From the NCBI RefSeq assembly GCF_027943255.1, contig NC_072892.1:23645792-23709791 (forward strand): a stretch of DNA of 64,000 bases. The letters are read 5' to 3'. Numbering within the stretch: the stretch's first letter is position 1; each line of letters begins with the position of its first letter. This document shows positions 9,540-21,090 of this stretch, piece after piece. The position numbers were made by a program, and so were the translations under genes. Under the pieces are notes generated by a model. The model worked only from the letters and a program-made list of their open reading frames with translations. It ran no database searches and was not told the origin of the DNA. Origin of the DNA: Anastrepha obliqua (Eukaryota > Arthropoda > Insecta > Diptera > Tephritidae).

Positions 9540-11320
9540 ACACACAATTTATTCGTTCATAACGATTTTGTAAAAAAGTTTGCCTCCACATTATCAATAT
9601 ATGCTTAGAAACAGGAGTTTGTCCTGATCATTGTAAAAAAAGCAATTATAATACCAGTTCACAAAGCTAAAGAAAAGTATTTTGAATTTAATTATAGGCC
9701 AATATCATTAATTTCTAATGTAGCAAAAATATTTGAAAAAGTAGTGCATAAAAGATTACTTTCCTTTCTTAACAAATATAACGTGTTAAATAAAAATCAA
9801 TATGGCTTTCGCCAAGGAAAATCAACAAAAGATGCATTAGCTCATTTTGCTGAATATATATATAAAAATCTTGATAATAGTAAACCAATTATTGCAATAT
9901 TTTTAGATTTAGCAAAGGCTTTTGACACGGTTGACCACAAAATTCTAATACAAAAATTAAGCGATATTGGTATCCGTGGAATCGCCTTGAATCTTATAAA
10001 GAATTATCTTACTGGCAGAACACAATGTGTAAAGGTAGATGGTATTGTTAGTAGTGAAATTATTGTGGATATTGGAGTCCCTCAGGGGACAGTATTAGGA
10101 CCTTTATTATTTTTGATATACATAAATGAAATATATAGTGCTGTACAATTTAGCCAAAAAAACCCTCACAATATAATATCGTATGCTGACGTATGCTGAC
10201 AACCATTCTTATAAGTGGCGATACTTGGGAGGATGCTGAATTAAATGCAAATTTAATTGTAAATAAAATATTTACATGGATGTGTCAAAACAAGTTATCT
10301 GTGAATATTAATAAAACGGTATTTCTAACTTTTGGAGTTTATAAAGATTCTGTACCTGGAAATATTAATATATTTATGCATAATCATGATTCTATTAGTA
10401 AATGTAACTGTATTCCAATAACACGGGTTGAAAGCACTAAATATCTTGGCATTTTAATTGATTATAAGTTAAAATGGGACTTTCAAATTAATGATTGTAT
10501 AAAGCGAAATAAATATTTAATCTTGTTTTTGCCAAATTAAAATATATATTAAACAAAGAACAATTATTAACTATTTATTATGCCCTATTTGAGTCAGTCA
10601 TCTCTTACGGTATCGTAGCTTGGGGAGGTGCGTACAAATCTGAACTAAATAGGATTGAATTAGTACAAAATAAAATATTAAAAATAATATTTAAGAGTAA
10701 ACAAAACTCAATAACAGATAATTCCTTAAAGATTAACAACATTCTTTCGATAAAAAAGTTGTTCTACTTTACAGCTTTAATACAAAATTACAATAACTTA
10801 AAGAATTCTTTTCTATCAAGGATAATAACTACTAGAAATACACAAATTGAGCACATAAAATTTAAATTACGTATTGGTTCAAAATGTTACATAAACCATA
10901 GCATTAAAATATTTAATCAGCTTCCAAAGAGGTTAAAAGCCTATGATGTAATTAACGACAAAATAAAAAAGATATAAAAATCTGGTTAACAAAAACAAAT
11001 TTACACCTATGATATTTGTTAATATCGCGTTTTTCATTGTAAAATAAAAAAAAAAGAAAATTATTTTATGTTCTTCATAGAACCGCTAGATATAAGTAAG
11101 TTTGTTGTTAGTTAGTTAGTAAGTCAAATGTATGTTACGTATGTTACATACAAAACTTATTTTGTTAAATGTTATATTTAGTTTGTAAGATTGTCATTAT
11201 AAATGCTACTAGCCTACGAACAGACTTTTAATAGTCTCTGTAGGACTTACAGTTTATTGTAAATTATAATGTATTATTATACTAGTAATAAATAAATTCA
11301 AATTCAAATTCAAATACATA
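9540..11320 (+). mobile_element. 5'-truncated non-LTR retrotransposon (LINE)
   Basis: Reverse transcriptase sequence followed by a 3' UTR and a short tandem tail of ATTCAA/ATTCAAA units at about 11290-11318, typical of LINE 3' ends. The clade is not certain (Jockey/CR1-like palm motifs). At least two frame disruptions (near 10190 and 10530) show it is inactive. Confidence 0.8.
9575..10977 (+). pseudogene. LINE reverse transcriptase, frameshifted
   Basis: In order: KAIIIPVHK and YRPISLISNVAKIFEKVV (RT motif 1), YGFRQGKST (motif 2), IFLDLAKAFDTVDH (motif 3/A, catalytic Asp), GVPQGTVLGPLLFLIYIN (motif 4/B), then the motif C tyrosine-alanine-aspartate. At 10180-10200 the bases GTATGCTGAC occur twice in tandem exactly where the second catalytic aspartate of YADD belongs, shifting the frame. 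The next frame continues with the thumb (10193-10540). A second shift near 10530 leads to the C-terminal region ending at 10977. The N-terminal endonuclease is missing. Confidence 0.85.
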
Positions 11321-11483
11321 CATTTAAAATGTGTAATTAATTTTAAAGTCTAATCCTCAAAATTTCGCACTTGGTGTTTTAAAATTTATTTCAAGTCATA
11401 TTTTAAATTTTGATTTACTATCCATGCGTAAATTACCACACCTGATATATTACAATTGTCACAACAACATTTTTTTCTTTTTA

Positions 11484-11615
11484 ATGTTGTTGTTGTTGTA
11501 GCAGCATAAACATTCCACATACTTATATTTGGTCAATGCTGCTGGAGTGACAGTCCTTGGATATAAATCCGGGTCGTTTCGGTAACGTAGAACCGACTGT
11601 CGTGGAAACGTCTTT
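11484..11615 (-). repeat. dispersed hairpin/CAA-tail repeat (antisense)
   Basis: Antisense copy of a repeat also at 38755, 40540, 42770 and 52583. Sense order: GACAGTCGGTTCTACGTTACC, CCGGATTTATATCCAAGGACTG, a CAGCAT...ATGCTGC hairpin and a (CAA)n tail. Probably a LINE or SINE 3' end. Confidence 0.65.
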
Positions 11616-13456
11616 TTAATCGGAAGCAATGCATTTACTGAATGCGAAGGCTTAAGATATTCCCATTTTCAAAATAGACCAGTTTTTAAACGTCTTAATT
11701 AGAACCTAAAATTCTGAAATAGACGCATTGTGATCCCATTTTCTTAAATTAATATTTCAAGCAAAATATTTCAAATGATTTCATGACTTGAACTATCTAT
11801 GAAAAAACAAAAAAAAAAACACTAAAAAGGGCACTAGGCATTAAACCACTTTTTTACCGTTTTAATTTTCAAAATTCAAGAGGTTTCGTCATAAAGTTTT
11901 CCAAGTTAAGCAAAGCCCGTAAAGCAAGTCTGCGTCCATATCGTTACTATTGTTGCTTGCTGTGAGCAAGTTGTTATTGGTGCCAGAAGTGCCTGTAGCA
12001 AGTAGAGTATACTCTGTTCCCATTTTACATGAAATAGCTGTCAAAATCTATATAAAATTTTGCTGCTAGCAACACTTTCTCACCGCTGTTTAAACGGCAC
12101 TTTTCTGAGTGACAAATTACAATTCGTCGAATTTAAAAAATGTGTTCAAATTGAATTTCAGCAAAAATTGCAAAAATTTGCCTAAAAAAATATTATATGA
12201 TGAACTTTTTTTTTTATTACAATAATTCATTACTCAATAGAAGAATGGTTTAATAATGGAAATATCCAAAATTCAAAAAAAAAAAAAAAAAGAGAGAAGG
12301 GGAAAAAGGTGGTTTTCATCGCCCAAATAAACAATGCCATAATTCCTACACCTCCCTGCAGGCAGCTTATTCCAATAACGACATTTTTTTAAACTTAAAT
12401 ATTTCCTGTTTTGACTCTTTTTATTTTGATGTGTTTATTTTTGGCAATAGCCGCTATCAATTGTTCGCGTGATATAAAATTATGTTGCCAGCGAAATTCT
12501 CGGCTGTGAACAGAATCCTTAATGTACGGCACAAGTAGAAATAAAAAAGGTGTTTTTACCTGCTAATGCTTTTTTTTTCGTTAAATGTACGAGTATACTT
12601 CAGCTTTATCAATAGTTTCAATTTCGCCCGAAATATTTCGTTATCATTTTTCACTTGATTTTGAAAGGCGAGCAATAATAAAATAATTTCAACGTGTAAC
12701 TTGGTTTTTATATAAAAAATAATTATAAAAGTAAGAACTAATTCCATTTACTTTTATCTAAGGAGTAAAATTACAAAAAAAAAACTCAATGTGACATTTT
12801 GTTGGGTAATATGCAGGAAAAGTTGGACATTGTCAAAGGCTTGTAAGGGAGAATAAGGAGATTGTAACAGAGTTTTCAAAATAGTTGACGTTGGAGCAGA
12901 ATAGCACGGGTGCTCCAGTTAAAAAATAGTTTGATATAGTTTGAATAGTAAACTGATATTACTTTGATGTAATATTTTACAGGTTATTATTTAAATATAT
13001 ATTTATAAAATAGGCGTGGAATGGCCAAAACGTTACCTGCTAAACAAGGAGTCTTTAAAAAAATGCTTGGAAAGAGGATAAGGAGGGCAGGCGATTAATT
13101 TAAATATAATTTAATTTAACTGTGCTCTAGATCCTATGAAAATTGCCGAGTGGCACTTCTTGAAGCAGAAGTGGAGAAGCTTAAAAACAAACTCGCTGAA
13201 TTTGAAAATCTCCAAACTAGTGTGCAACCCATTTAAACGGAAGGGCAGGTGCGTAAACTTAGAAAGGAGGCTTAACAAGGCACCAGTTTTCTGGATACGA
13301 CTAAGAAATTGTGGCTTGTAACGGTACAACTCTTCGCCATTTCGACAGCTACGTTGCTTGTTGTGTGTTCGGAGCAAGTAAATGCCAGCGCCGACGTTAA
13401 GATGCTTTTTTTTTTTCAAAACAAGGACGCATTTAAAGTAACGTAAATAAAAAAAT
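11616..13456. other. AT-rich, no supported gene
   Basis: A short coiled-coil-like reading (VALLEAEVEKLKNKLAEFE) occurs on the plus strand near 13150-13215 and may be a transposase remnant, but it is broken by stops and has no partner motifs. Confidence 0.4.
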
Positions 13457-13460
13457 ACCA

Positions 13461-13475
13461 GTCTAACGGTTAGAC
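13461..13475 (-). other. Helentron 3' terminal hairpin
   Basis: Perfect palindrome GTCTAAC-C-GTTAGAC about 10 bases from the proposed 3' end. Confidence 0.6.
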
Positions 13476-13606
13476 GCGATAGAAGTGAAACCTTCCGTAA
13501 AACAAACTGAGAGAGAATGAGACGAAAGCAGCATTAGGAGCGGGATAATTATAGGTTCATTATAATATTGCTATAAAGTTCATATTTTATTTTCTTCATT
13601 TTATTA

Positions 13607-13993
13607 TTATTCATCCTCAATGTTTTCAATTTCAACAAATGATACGAGTGGCTTATGATAGCTAAAATATGATACAAATGCTTTGGTTTCGATGTTGTCA
13701 ACATATCTTTGAAATACCGCGTCAATTGTTGTTTTTGATCGTGTTGTCGATTCAGTGCGATTGTTACACATTTTTAAATTGAATGCTGTATTAAGAAAGT
13801 CAATTAAAGGAACCGCTGTGTCCAATGCAAAATTGACGTTAAAATCGCCACTTAAAATCATTGGAACTTTATCGTAATCTTTTTTTCTGTCGATATTCAC
13901 GACACTTTTCTGCATTATTTTTCGGCATAATTGCGGTAAATATTTAAAAATGAAAATATTTACGAATATAAAAATACGGACGCAATACACCAC
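13607..13993 (-). pseudogene. endonuclease/exonuclease/phosphatase-domain fragment (Helentron EN?)
   Basis: The translation contains VPMILSGDFNVNF, matching the GDFN motif of Mg-dependent EEP endonucleases, and later a KTTIDAVFQRY stretch and SYHKPLVSF, comparable to the D.V and SDH.P motifs (here SYHKP, with the catalytic Asp-His pair altered). Helentrons carry a C-terminal endonuclease domain after the helicase, and the position just inside the hairpin-bearing 3' end fits. LINE endonucleases use the same fold and are the alternative. The N-terminal start is in low-complexity sequence and probably not genuine. Confidence 0.55.
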
Positions 13994-14090
13994 ACGCGGT
14001 TGCTATTATGAGCGTCGTAGCACGTATATTACACAGACGTACTAACATACACGCAAACATTCGTAGGACGCTTGGTTTGAATTTTTTATA

Positions 14091-14354
14091 CATATCGCAC
14101 CCTAAATACAAAAGGGGCACAACTCAAAATTTTCCACACTCGAGCTTGACTTGTTTACAGTAGCACAGAAAACAAACTATGTGACATATCACGCTGAAAT
14201 TTGCCATGTAAGCTTATAACAGTCCTACCAAAAAACAAAAAAATTTATTTTTCCCATATGTCATCCGCGGACCGTTTTATTGATAACGTCTCGTTCATAT
14301 TTGAGCAGAAGTACATTTTGAGTTGTGACCCTTTTGTATTTAGGGTGCGATATG
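14091..14354. mobile_element. 264-bp MITE with TA duplication
   Basis: Ends CATATCGCACCC / GGGTGCGATATG with an inverted repeat of about 40 bases (CTAAATACAAAAGGGGCACAACTC and its complement), flanked by TA. Noncoding. TA use points to the Tc1/mariner superfamily. Confidence 0.8.
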
Positions 14355-14927
14355 TATGTATGCTATACTATTGCCTAGCCTATGTACGTACATACATATT
14401 TGTGTTCTGAACTTCCAGCAAAACAATGCTTATTAATATACACATATGCATCTACATACAACCGCACACACAGGCCACTCACTTTATTCCTGTAAATGCG
14501 TATGTCGTCCAAAGCTAAAATTCTATGCCTAGCGACTACAAGAACAAAATGCATTAATAGGCGCAGGCGTAGCGGCCATCATCCTAGTTGCCTAGCGCTG
14601 AACAGTTGCGGCGGCGCCGAACAGTTTCAACTATTGAACTGTGCAACAAAAACTCATCATCAAAAAATTCATTGATAAATTCGAGCTCATAGTTCTAAGA
14701 GCAAGTACTTTCATTCATAAAACGAGCCGCCCATATGCTAATTTTCTCGACAATTCGAAAATAGTCAATATTGGAATATTTCGCGTAGAATTATTTGCCA
14801 ATATTCAATTTTTGTCAAGTCGAGTGCCCGCGGCTCCGTAAATATGTTTGCACCCATATATGTATGTAAATATATGTTTCTAAATGCTCGACAACCGCAG
14901 CTGCCTGTTCAAGGTTACTGTACATTA

Positions 14928-15356
14928 GGCCGGGTCGATTTGTGGGAAGGCAAAAAAATCGCCCATTGCTCTGTGAAAATCATATTCTAGGGATCAGAAT
15001 AAGAAATTTTGCCGAAGGAACCATACCTCTAAAACGATTTCTGATGTCCCCCAATATGGGTCGAACTTTTTAGTTTCTTTTCTATAACTCACATTCATTC
15101 ATTTACATATGTTCTGACTAAATAAATTTCTTAAGAGAAAAAATAGATAATATTATATTGTAAATAAATAAAAATAAAGAAAAAGCATAGCCATTTAGCT
15201 GATTTTTTCATGTAAAGGCCAAAAATGGTGATATTTTGAAATTTGGGGACATCAGAATTCGTTTTAGAGGTATGGTTCCTTCGGCAAAGTTTCTTATTTT
15301 GTTCCCTAGAATACGATTTTCATAGAGCAATGAGCGATTTTTAAATCGACCCGCCC
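14928..15356. mobile_element. 429-bp palindromic MITE with TA duplication
   Basis: Arms 14928-15052 and 15238-15356 are inverted copies (GGTCGATTT..., ATTGCTCT.TGAAAATC, CTTTGCCGAAGGAACCATAC, CTAAAACGA.TTCTGATGTCCCC). TA flanks both ends. The transcript would form a long hairpin. Noncoding. Confidence 0.85.
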
Positions 15357-15506
15357 TACTGTACATGCAATGCTGTGCCTATGAATGTGCGCTGTGCCTA
15401 TGAATGCGCGCTGGATTTCTTGAGAAATTTTACCGTATGTTTTGCTGTGGCGAGGCACATATGTACATACCCACAACATATATACATATATCCGCATATA
15501 TGCATA

Positions 15507-17136
15507 CAGTGGGGTGCACAAATGAGTACATGTTTGTACTCCGTACACTTCCAAGTGCATAGCAGTAACAACAATAAAGCAATTCGCAAAATTTTTTTTC
15601 AATTTAATTTTTTATTCAATTCTTAGTAAAATAAATAATAACACAAAACAAAAAGGAACAAATTCTAGGAAATGAGCGAATAAAACAAAAACAACTTCTA
15701 TGTACTCAATTTTGCACCTGCAAGATCTCAGTTTTCTCTCAATAATATCAGCGAAAAAATTTATTTACCGTTGGTTTTTTTCTCGAAAATTTGAAGATTA
15801 CTTAGTTTAAAGCAAACTGTGAACGCGGCACATTTAAATTTAATAAAATAGAGGAAGTTAGTGAAACAATTTAATACGTAATTAAAGTCATGAAGAAATG
15901 ATCGCGACAAATTGAGGACAGTGTTATATCCATAACAAATGCTGGTTCCGCGATGCGAATAATAGCCAAGCAGCTGAACATAAGCCAATCAGTGGTTATA
16001 AGAGTCCAGAAAAGGAGAGGGGTGGTCACTAAAGCACAAGTTAGAGGTCGCCGAAAACTTTTAACGGATTTGGATGCACGTGTCATGATGTCACAATTGA
16101 AAAAGGACAAATGTTTAACCCTAAAGGACGCGACTATAGCTATAAACAAACCCGTTAGCCGATGGACTGCAGCAAGAGCCCTTCATAACATCGGCTATAT
16201 CTCAGCGGTAAAAAAAACAAAACCTGCACTGTCGGAACGAAATGTTAAGGCGCGCTTGAAGTTCGCCAGGGAACACCAAAATTGGACTGAAGATGACTGG
16301 AATCGGGTAATCTGGTCAGATGAATCAAAATTTAATCGGTTTCAGTCCGATGGTAAGCAGTATTGCTGGCGCCGTCCCGGAGAAACCATACAAAAACACC
16401 ATATTAAAGAAACGGTGAAACACGGTGGCGGAAACGTCATGGTATGGGGCTGTTTCACGTGGTGGCAAGTTGGGTCATTGCAAAAAATTGACGGAATAAT
16501 GAGGAAGGAGGAATATTTGCATATTCTAAAGACTCATCTTCCCCATTTTGTTGACATAGCCGCTTATCCTGAAGAAGAAGTAATATTTCAACAGGATGTC
16601 GACCCCAAATATACGTCCAAAATTGTGAAAGAATGGCTAGCTGGGCAAAATTTCGAGGTAATGCAGTGGCCCGCTCAAAGTCCTGACCTCAATCCGATTG
16701 AGAACTTGTGGTCAATCGTGAAAAGACGGTTCGGACAATATCAAAGAGCCCCAGCCAATACAAACGAATTGTGGCGGCGTGTACAGCACGAATGGCAAAC
16801 TATTCCGGCTGAAATTAGACAAAATTTAGTAGGAAGTATGCCAAACCGTATGAAAAATGTCGTACGTAATAAAGGTTTATGGACAAAATACTAAAAACAT
16901 ACTCCATCCGTACAATTGGTGAAAGGTGCAAAATTGAGTACATAGAAGTTGTTTTTGTTTTATTCGCTCATTTCCTAGAATTTGTTCCTTTTTGTTTTGT
17001 GTTATTATTTATTTTACTAAGAATTGAATAAAAAATTAAATTGAAAAAAAATTTTGCGAATTGCTTTATTGTTGTTACTGTTATGCACTTGGAAGTGTAC
17101 GGAGTACAAACATGTACTCATTTGTGCACCCCACTG
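15507..17136 (+). mobile_element. Tc1-type transposon with 212-bp terminal inverted repeats
   Basis: Ends CAGTGGGGTGCACAAATGAG and its reverse complement, flanked by TA (15505-15506, 17137-17138). Inverted repeats 15507-15718 and 16925-17136 look almost identical along their length, indicating recent insertion. One transposase gene lies between them. It sits inside the Helentron-like element. Confidence 0.92.
15890..16894 (+). pseudogene. Tc1 transposase (DD34E) with one nonsense codon
   Basis: Cut-and-paste DNA transposase. N-terminal paired-like helix-turn-helix region (AMRIIAKQLNISQSVV and SRWTAARALHNIGY), then catalytic WSDESKFN (first Asp), FQQDVDPKYTS (second Asp) and SPDLNPIENLW (Glu) with 34 residues between the last two, i.e. 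DD34E. The natural start is probably the ATG at 15890, giving about 334 residues, the usual Tc1 length. Codon 4 is TGA (15899-15901), where CGA is an obvious one-step precursor. The rest is open from there; the downstream ATG at 15953 would lose about 20 residues. Otherwise apparently intact. Confidence 0.9.
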
Positions 17137-17322
17137 TACATATATAAATTCACAAATTTAAATTTGCTTATGCCATCCTTCTGTGTGCCTGGTAATGAAG
17201 CATTTTCTATACATACATATATATACGTATATCTTTTTTCTTCTTCTTTTTGGTGTCGCTTTTTCGTTTCATCGAGTCTCAAATCACTCCCAACGATTCT
17301 AAAGAAGTTTTCACTTCAAAAA

Positions 17323-17785
17323 TTAAACAAAGGAATTCGAAATAAAAGAAATATTAAAAAAGCCCTTAAAATATAATAATAATTAATTTAAATACTTACA
17401 GTCAGCTTGTCACTTAGTTAGTTATGTAAATAAAATCGTGACTTGGGCAGGGAAACTCCAAACTGACAATGAGTTTTAAAATATGCTATTTTCATTCAAA
17501 TGTTAATTTTAATTTATTTTTTAAACCGTTCGCAGTTTGTTTCCATTTAATATAAGTAAAAACACACTTGCTACCATTTTTATCAAAATGGAGTGCCAAA
17601 ACTCGAGTGTCACAATTGAGCACACTTTTAATAATTCTATCATGAGATTGCACTATGTTTATAAAACATCAGGCAACTCCAAGGGGTTGGGTTTGTCTCT
17701 CAGCTGTCTCCTAGTTGCCCGATGCTTTATCTTTATCTTTTCTTCCTACTTATAAATTTAAAATTTTATCAAAGCTGTCAGATAA
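17323..17785. other. AT-rich, nothing identified
   Basis: Lies between the Helentron-like 5' end and a SINE; no serpin terminal exon is visible here. Confidence 0.4.
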
Positions 17786-18042
17786 AGGTTCGAATCTCGG
17801 TGAAACACCAAAATTAAGAAAAACATTTTTCTAATAGCGGTCGCCCCTCGGCAGGCAATGGCAAACCTCCGAGTGTATTTATGCCAGGAAAAAGCTCCTC
17901 ATAAAAATATCTGCCGTTCGGAGTCGGCTTGAAACTGTAGGTCCCTCCATCTGTGGAGCAACATCAAGACGCACACCACAAATAGGAGCAGGAGCGCGGC
18001 CAAACACCCAAAAAAGGTGTACGCGCCAATTATATATATATG
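17786..18042 (+). repeat. SINE copy (sense) with TA tail
   Basis: Starts with box-B-like GGTTCGAATCTCGG, then TGAAACACCAAAATTAAG, AGCGGTCGCCCCTCGGCAGG, CAATGGCAAACCTCCGAG, CTGCCGTTCGGAGTCGGC, CACACCACAAATAGGAG, ACGCGCCAATTATATATATA. The box-A part of the head is missing. Confidence 0.85.
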
Positions 18043-18206
18043 TCAGATAAACTACTACACATAATATTGTACGAGTACAATTTTCTATGTTGCTGTCAGA
18101 GTTTATATTCTTATATTCGAATAATATCAGCTGAAGTGAAATTTATTTCGAAGGGAGTTCGGGGTGAAACTCATGATAAGTCTGATTGTTTATATTGTTA
18201 ACTTAC

Positions 18207-19451
18207 ATTTTGAAGGTCGTTGGTAAGAAACAGTATTCCATGTAGCTTAAAATCTGGTATAATGGCTTGAACCCATTTCGGTTTTAGTTGCTTTCTCATC
18301 AGCCGTAACGATGGGGCCAGTCCAAGTGAGGCAGTCGCTGTTACTAAATCTATTTGATAGTCGGGGAGTAAAATCATCAAATTGTAGTCCGGTGTATCCA
18401 GCTCAAGTTCAAGAACACTCATTTTTAGTTCTTCAAAGTATTTAAAATACAATACAGCATTGTATACTTTGAATGTAGTGTGAACCAGCTGTTGGTTTCC
18501 TAAATAGAACACGTGACTTATGACATCTGTATTGTAACCGTAATTGCTTTTAGCATTTGCCACATTTAGAAGTTGGGCATCTAGTGTTTCAACTTCATAT
18601 TCATTTGTGAATTGTCCTAATGTCGCGGGTCCAGTAGTATGCTGGGATGGAAAAGTATGATGCTGCTGGGGAAAGAGTGTAACAAAAAGATTAGTGTCGA
18701 CCTCTTTGAGGCTAAACAAATGTCGTTTATGCCGAATACTACGCGAGCGTGCAGTTTGCGGTAAGTATTTATGCTTGGGCGCAGATATCAATGATAAAGG
18801 GGCTTGCAATTTAGAGCTTGGCTGATGTATTGGATGCGCCTTTTGTAATCTCTGAAAAGGTGTTGAATTCAGTTCAATGGGAGCCACAAGCTCGGCGACA
18901 TCGTTTTCGTTTCCCTTAATTAGTGTAGGAGTTGTTTCATCATTTGTTTCGGTAGTTACGTCTTCTACTGTTGTCGTTGACAACTCTGAAGTTACGGTGG
19001 TTTCTGCTGGAGTCGTGACTTGCGATGGGGTCGTGACTTCCGCTGTGGTTATTACTTCCGCTGAGGTCGTTATTTGGCTGGCTATGGTTGTAGTTTCATT
19101 TGGTTTCTCAGCTATAGTTGTGGATTCCGAGGTGGTAGTGAGCATTGCAGGTGAAGGTGTTGTGTTAGCTCCATTCATTAGTTCAGCTTCAGAGGTGGTT
19201 GCCGTGCTGAAATTTGAAAGTTTTGTTGTGACAATTTCGGGCATGATTGTTGTTGTTGCCATTGCTATTTCATCAGTTATGTTGGACACCGGCGTTGAAG
19301 GCGATGGCATAGATACAGTAGATGATACCATATCTATTCCCAAATCGTAGCCGTAAAACATCAGTACAGTTTCATAGCTGTGAGTAATCGTCACATTTTC
19401 TTTGTTGAGACTCAAACCTTTAAGCGGGTTTTCGGAACCGAAGAAGTAAGT
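18207..19451 (-). CDS. serpin exon 2 (Spn100A-like) with Thr/Ser-rich insertion
   Basis: Internal exon, phase 0 at both ends: acceptor ...ATACTTCTAG before 19451, donor GTAAGT after 18207. It begins TYFFGSENPLKGLSL and continues the exon at 23800. A long Thr/Ser/Pro/Val-rich stretch (about residues 40-160 of the exon, many TTT and PSQVTT-type repeats) is inserted in the serpin fold and is probably O-glycosylated. A basic run RSRSIRHKRH follows. Then come serpin core strands (SHVFYLGNQQLVHTTFKVYNAV, MSVLELELD, YNLMILLPD). The long insert resembles Drosophila Spn100A (from memory of that family). The hinge, reactive-centre loop and C-terminal FxF..P region must lie in a further exon; I could not find it to the left in this window. 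Confidence 0.8.
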
Positions 19452-19602
19452 CTAGAAGTATATTTAATTATTATGAATGAGTTAAATATGAAAAAATCTT
19501 TTAATAATTCTACGAGCTTAAGAGAGGGCGGGGTAGGAAGTTGTTTAAGCCAAATTTTTGTGCTGAATTAATATATTTAGTTTATTCATTTTATTGTAGA
19601 TA

Positions 19603-19870
19603 ACTGACGCCGAATGGGTTGGTGCGTGACTTCCATGGCGAAGGTTCGAAACCGCGGGCTCGAAACACCAATAGATAGAAAAAAGTTGTTTCTAATTGCG
19701 ATCGTATTCGGCAGACAATGGCAAACTTCTGAGCGTATTTCTGCCATGAAAAAGCTCCTCATAAAAAATCCATTTGCCGTTCGGAGTCGGCTTAAAACTG
19801 TAGGTCAAGACGCATGCCACAAGTAGGAGGAGGGTCGCGGCCAAACACCTAACAGAAGCTTACGCGTCAA
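19603..19870 (+). repeat. SINE copy (sense) with partial tRNA-like head
   Basis: GCCGAATGGGTTGGTGCGTGAC (box-A side) and AAGGTTCGAAACCGCGG (box-B side), then the body to TTACGCGTCAAATA. Confidence 0.8.
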
Positions 19871-20378
19871 ATATTTATTTATTTTAATACCTCTTTCGGT
19901 TTAAAATTAAGTGAGTGCGTTTTGTTTTTACGAGGAGGAAGAGGTTTTATATTATTTAAATTAATTATATGTACAAAACTGAATTATACTTCCTGAACAT
20001 ATTTCATTAATTTAAAGCGCTTAATTGACTACTTTTTAAATTTTTGCTCAAGCTACAACAGAACACAAACACAAGCAAAAATTTATTTCGTCACTGCCGA
20101 CAGCTGTTTTTTGTTTGCAAATGGTGGTCGAAAAGTGTCGTGATCTCTTATAATTGAAAAAAATGTCTACATATAAACAACAAAGCTCGGTACTTTTCCA
20201 AATTCGCTCAAAGCGTGTAATCAACATTTGCTGATTAGTGATTTCTTTAGGTTGAAAAATATTGAAGACTTATATAGCGTTTTTCAATAGGTGCGCTTCA
20301 ACTTTTTTCCGATAGGGAGGGCGAACGACGCAATATTTTTTATTTTTCGCTTGTCATTTGTAAACTTCATATAGTTGC

Positions 20379-21090
20379 ATGGAACGCTACACACTTGAGC
20401 GACGCGTTAAAGTTATTCAGGCTTATTATGAAAACGGGCGTTCAAATCAAAATGCATATCGCGCACTTCATCTTCAGTGAGGACGCACGTTTTCACCTCA
20501 GTGGCTTCGTCAATAAGCAGAATTTCCGCATTTGGGCGAAAGATAATCCAAGAGAGATTGCCGAAAAACCAATGTACCCACAAAGAGTGACTGTTTGGAG
20601 CGGTTTACATGCCGGCGGCGTAATTGGCCCATATTTTTTCGTTGACGAGAACGATCGCCACGTTACTGTGAATGGAAATCGATACCGCGACATGATAAAC
20701 GATTATTTTTGGTCGCAATTGAATGGTATGGACTTAGACGACATGTGGTTTCAACAGGACGGGGCCACAAGCCACACAGCACACGCTACAATTGATTTGT
20801 TGAAGAGTAAGTTCGATGAGCGCATTATTTCCAGAAATCGACCGGTCGAATGGCCGCCGCGCTCGTGTGATTGGACGCCTCTAGACTATTTTCTTTGGGG
20901 TTATGTGAAGTCATTGGTCTACAGTAACAAGCCAGCGACGATTTGTGAGCTCAGAGCCAATATTGAACGCGAAATTGCTGGAATTTCGGCCGATTTATGC
21001 AAAAGAGTGGTCGAAAATTGGGTTCAACGATTGGACTTCGTAAAACGTGCACGCGGTGGTCATGCAAAAGAAATCGAATTTCATACTTAA
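20379..21090 (+). pseudogene. rosa-type mariner transposase with internal deletion
   Basis: An N-terminal piece (MERYTLERRVKVIQAYYENG, from ATG 20379) ends at a junction near 20470, where about 100 codons are missing and the frame shifts. It resumes in the catalytic domain: FSEDARFHLSGFVNKQN (first Asp), MWFQQDGATSHTA (second Asp), EWPPRSCDWTPLDYFLWG (third Asp; 41 residues between QQD and TPLD aspartates). C-terminal end KEIEFHT. DD41D spacing and these motifs fit the rosa subgroup first known from tephritids. Confidence 0.85.

Larger units (their letters stand above)
13457..17322 (-). mobile_element. Helentron-like rolling-circle element, copy 1 (with nested insertions)
   Basis: Read on the minus strand. 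The 5' end at about 17322 is TTTGAAGTGAAAACTTC (with a GAAGT-GAAA-ACTTC hairpin). The 3' end has GGTTTCACTTC (13482-13492), the hairpin GTCTAACCGTTAGAC (13461-13475) and TGGTATTTTT. The 5' GAAGTGAAAAC and 3' GGTTTCACTTC form subterminal inverted repeats, the arrangement known for Helentron/HINE elements. Both ends are shared with copy 2 (21122-22430). An endonuclease-domain remnant lies at 13607-13993. Two MITEs and a Tc1 element have inserted inside. No Rep or helicase part remains. Confidence 0.6.

Noticed and set aside
13111..13419. 102-codon minus-strand frame as the missing serpin terminal exon
   Set aside because: It contains no serpin C-terminal motif and is interrupted low-complexity sequence.
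18877..19350. 157-residue plus-strand open frame
   Set aside because: Antisense shadow of the Thr/Ser-rich serpin insert; gives poly-Val/Ser without motifs.
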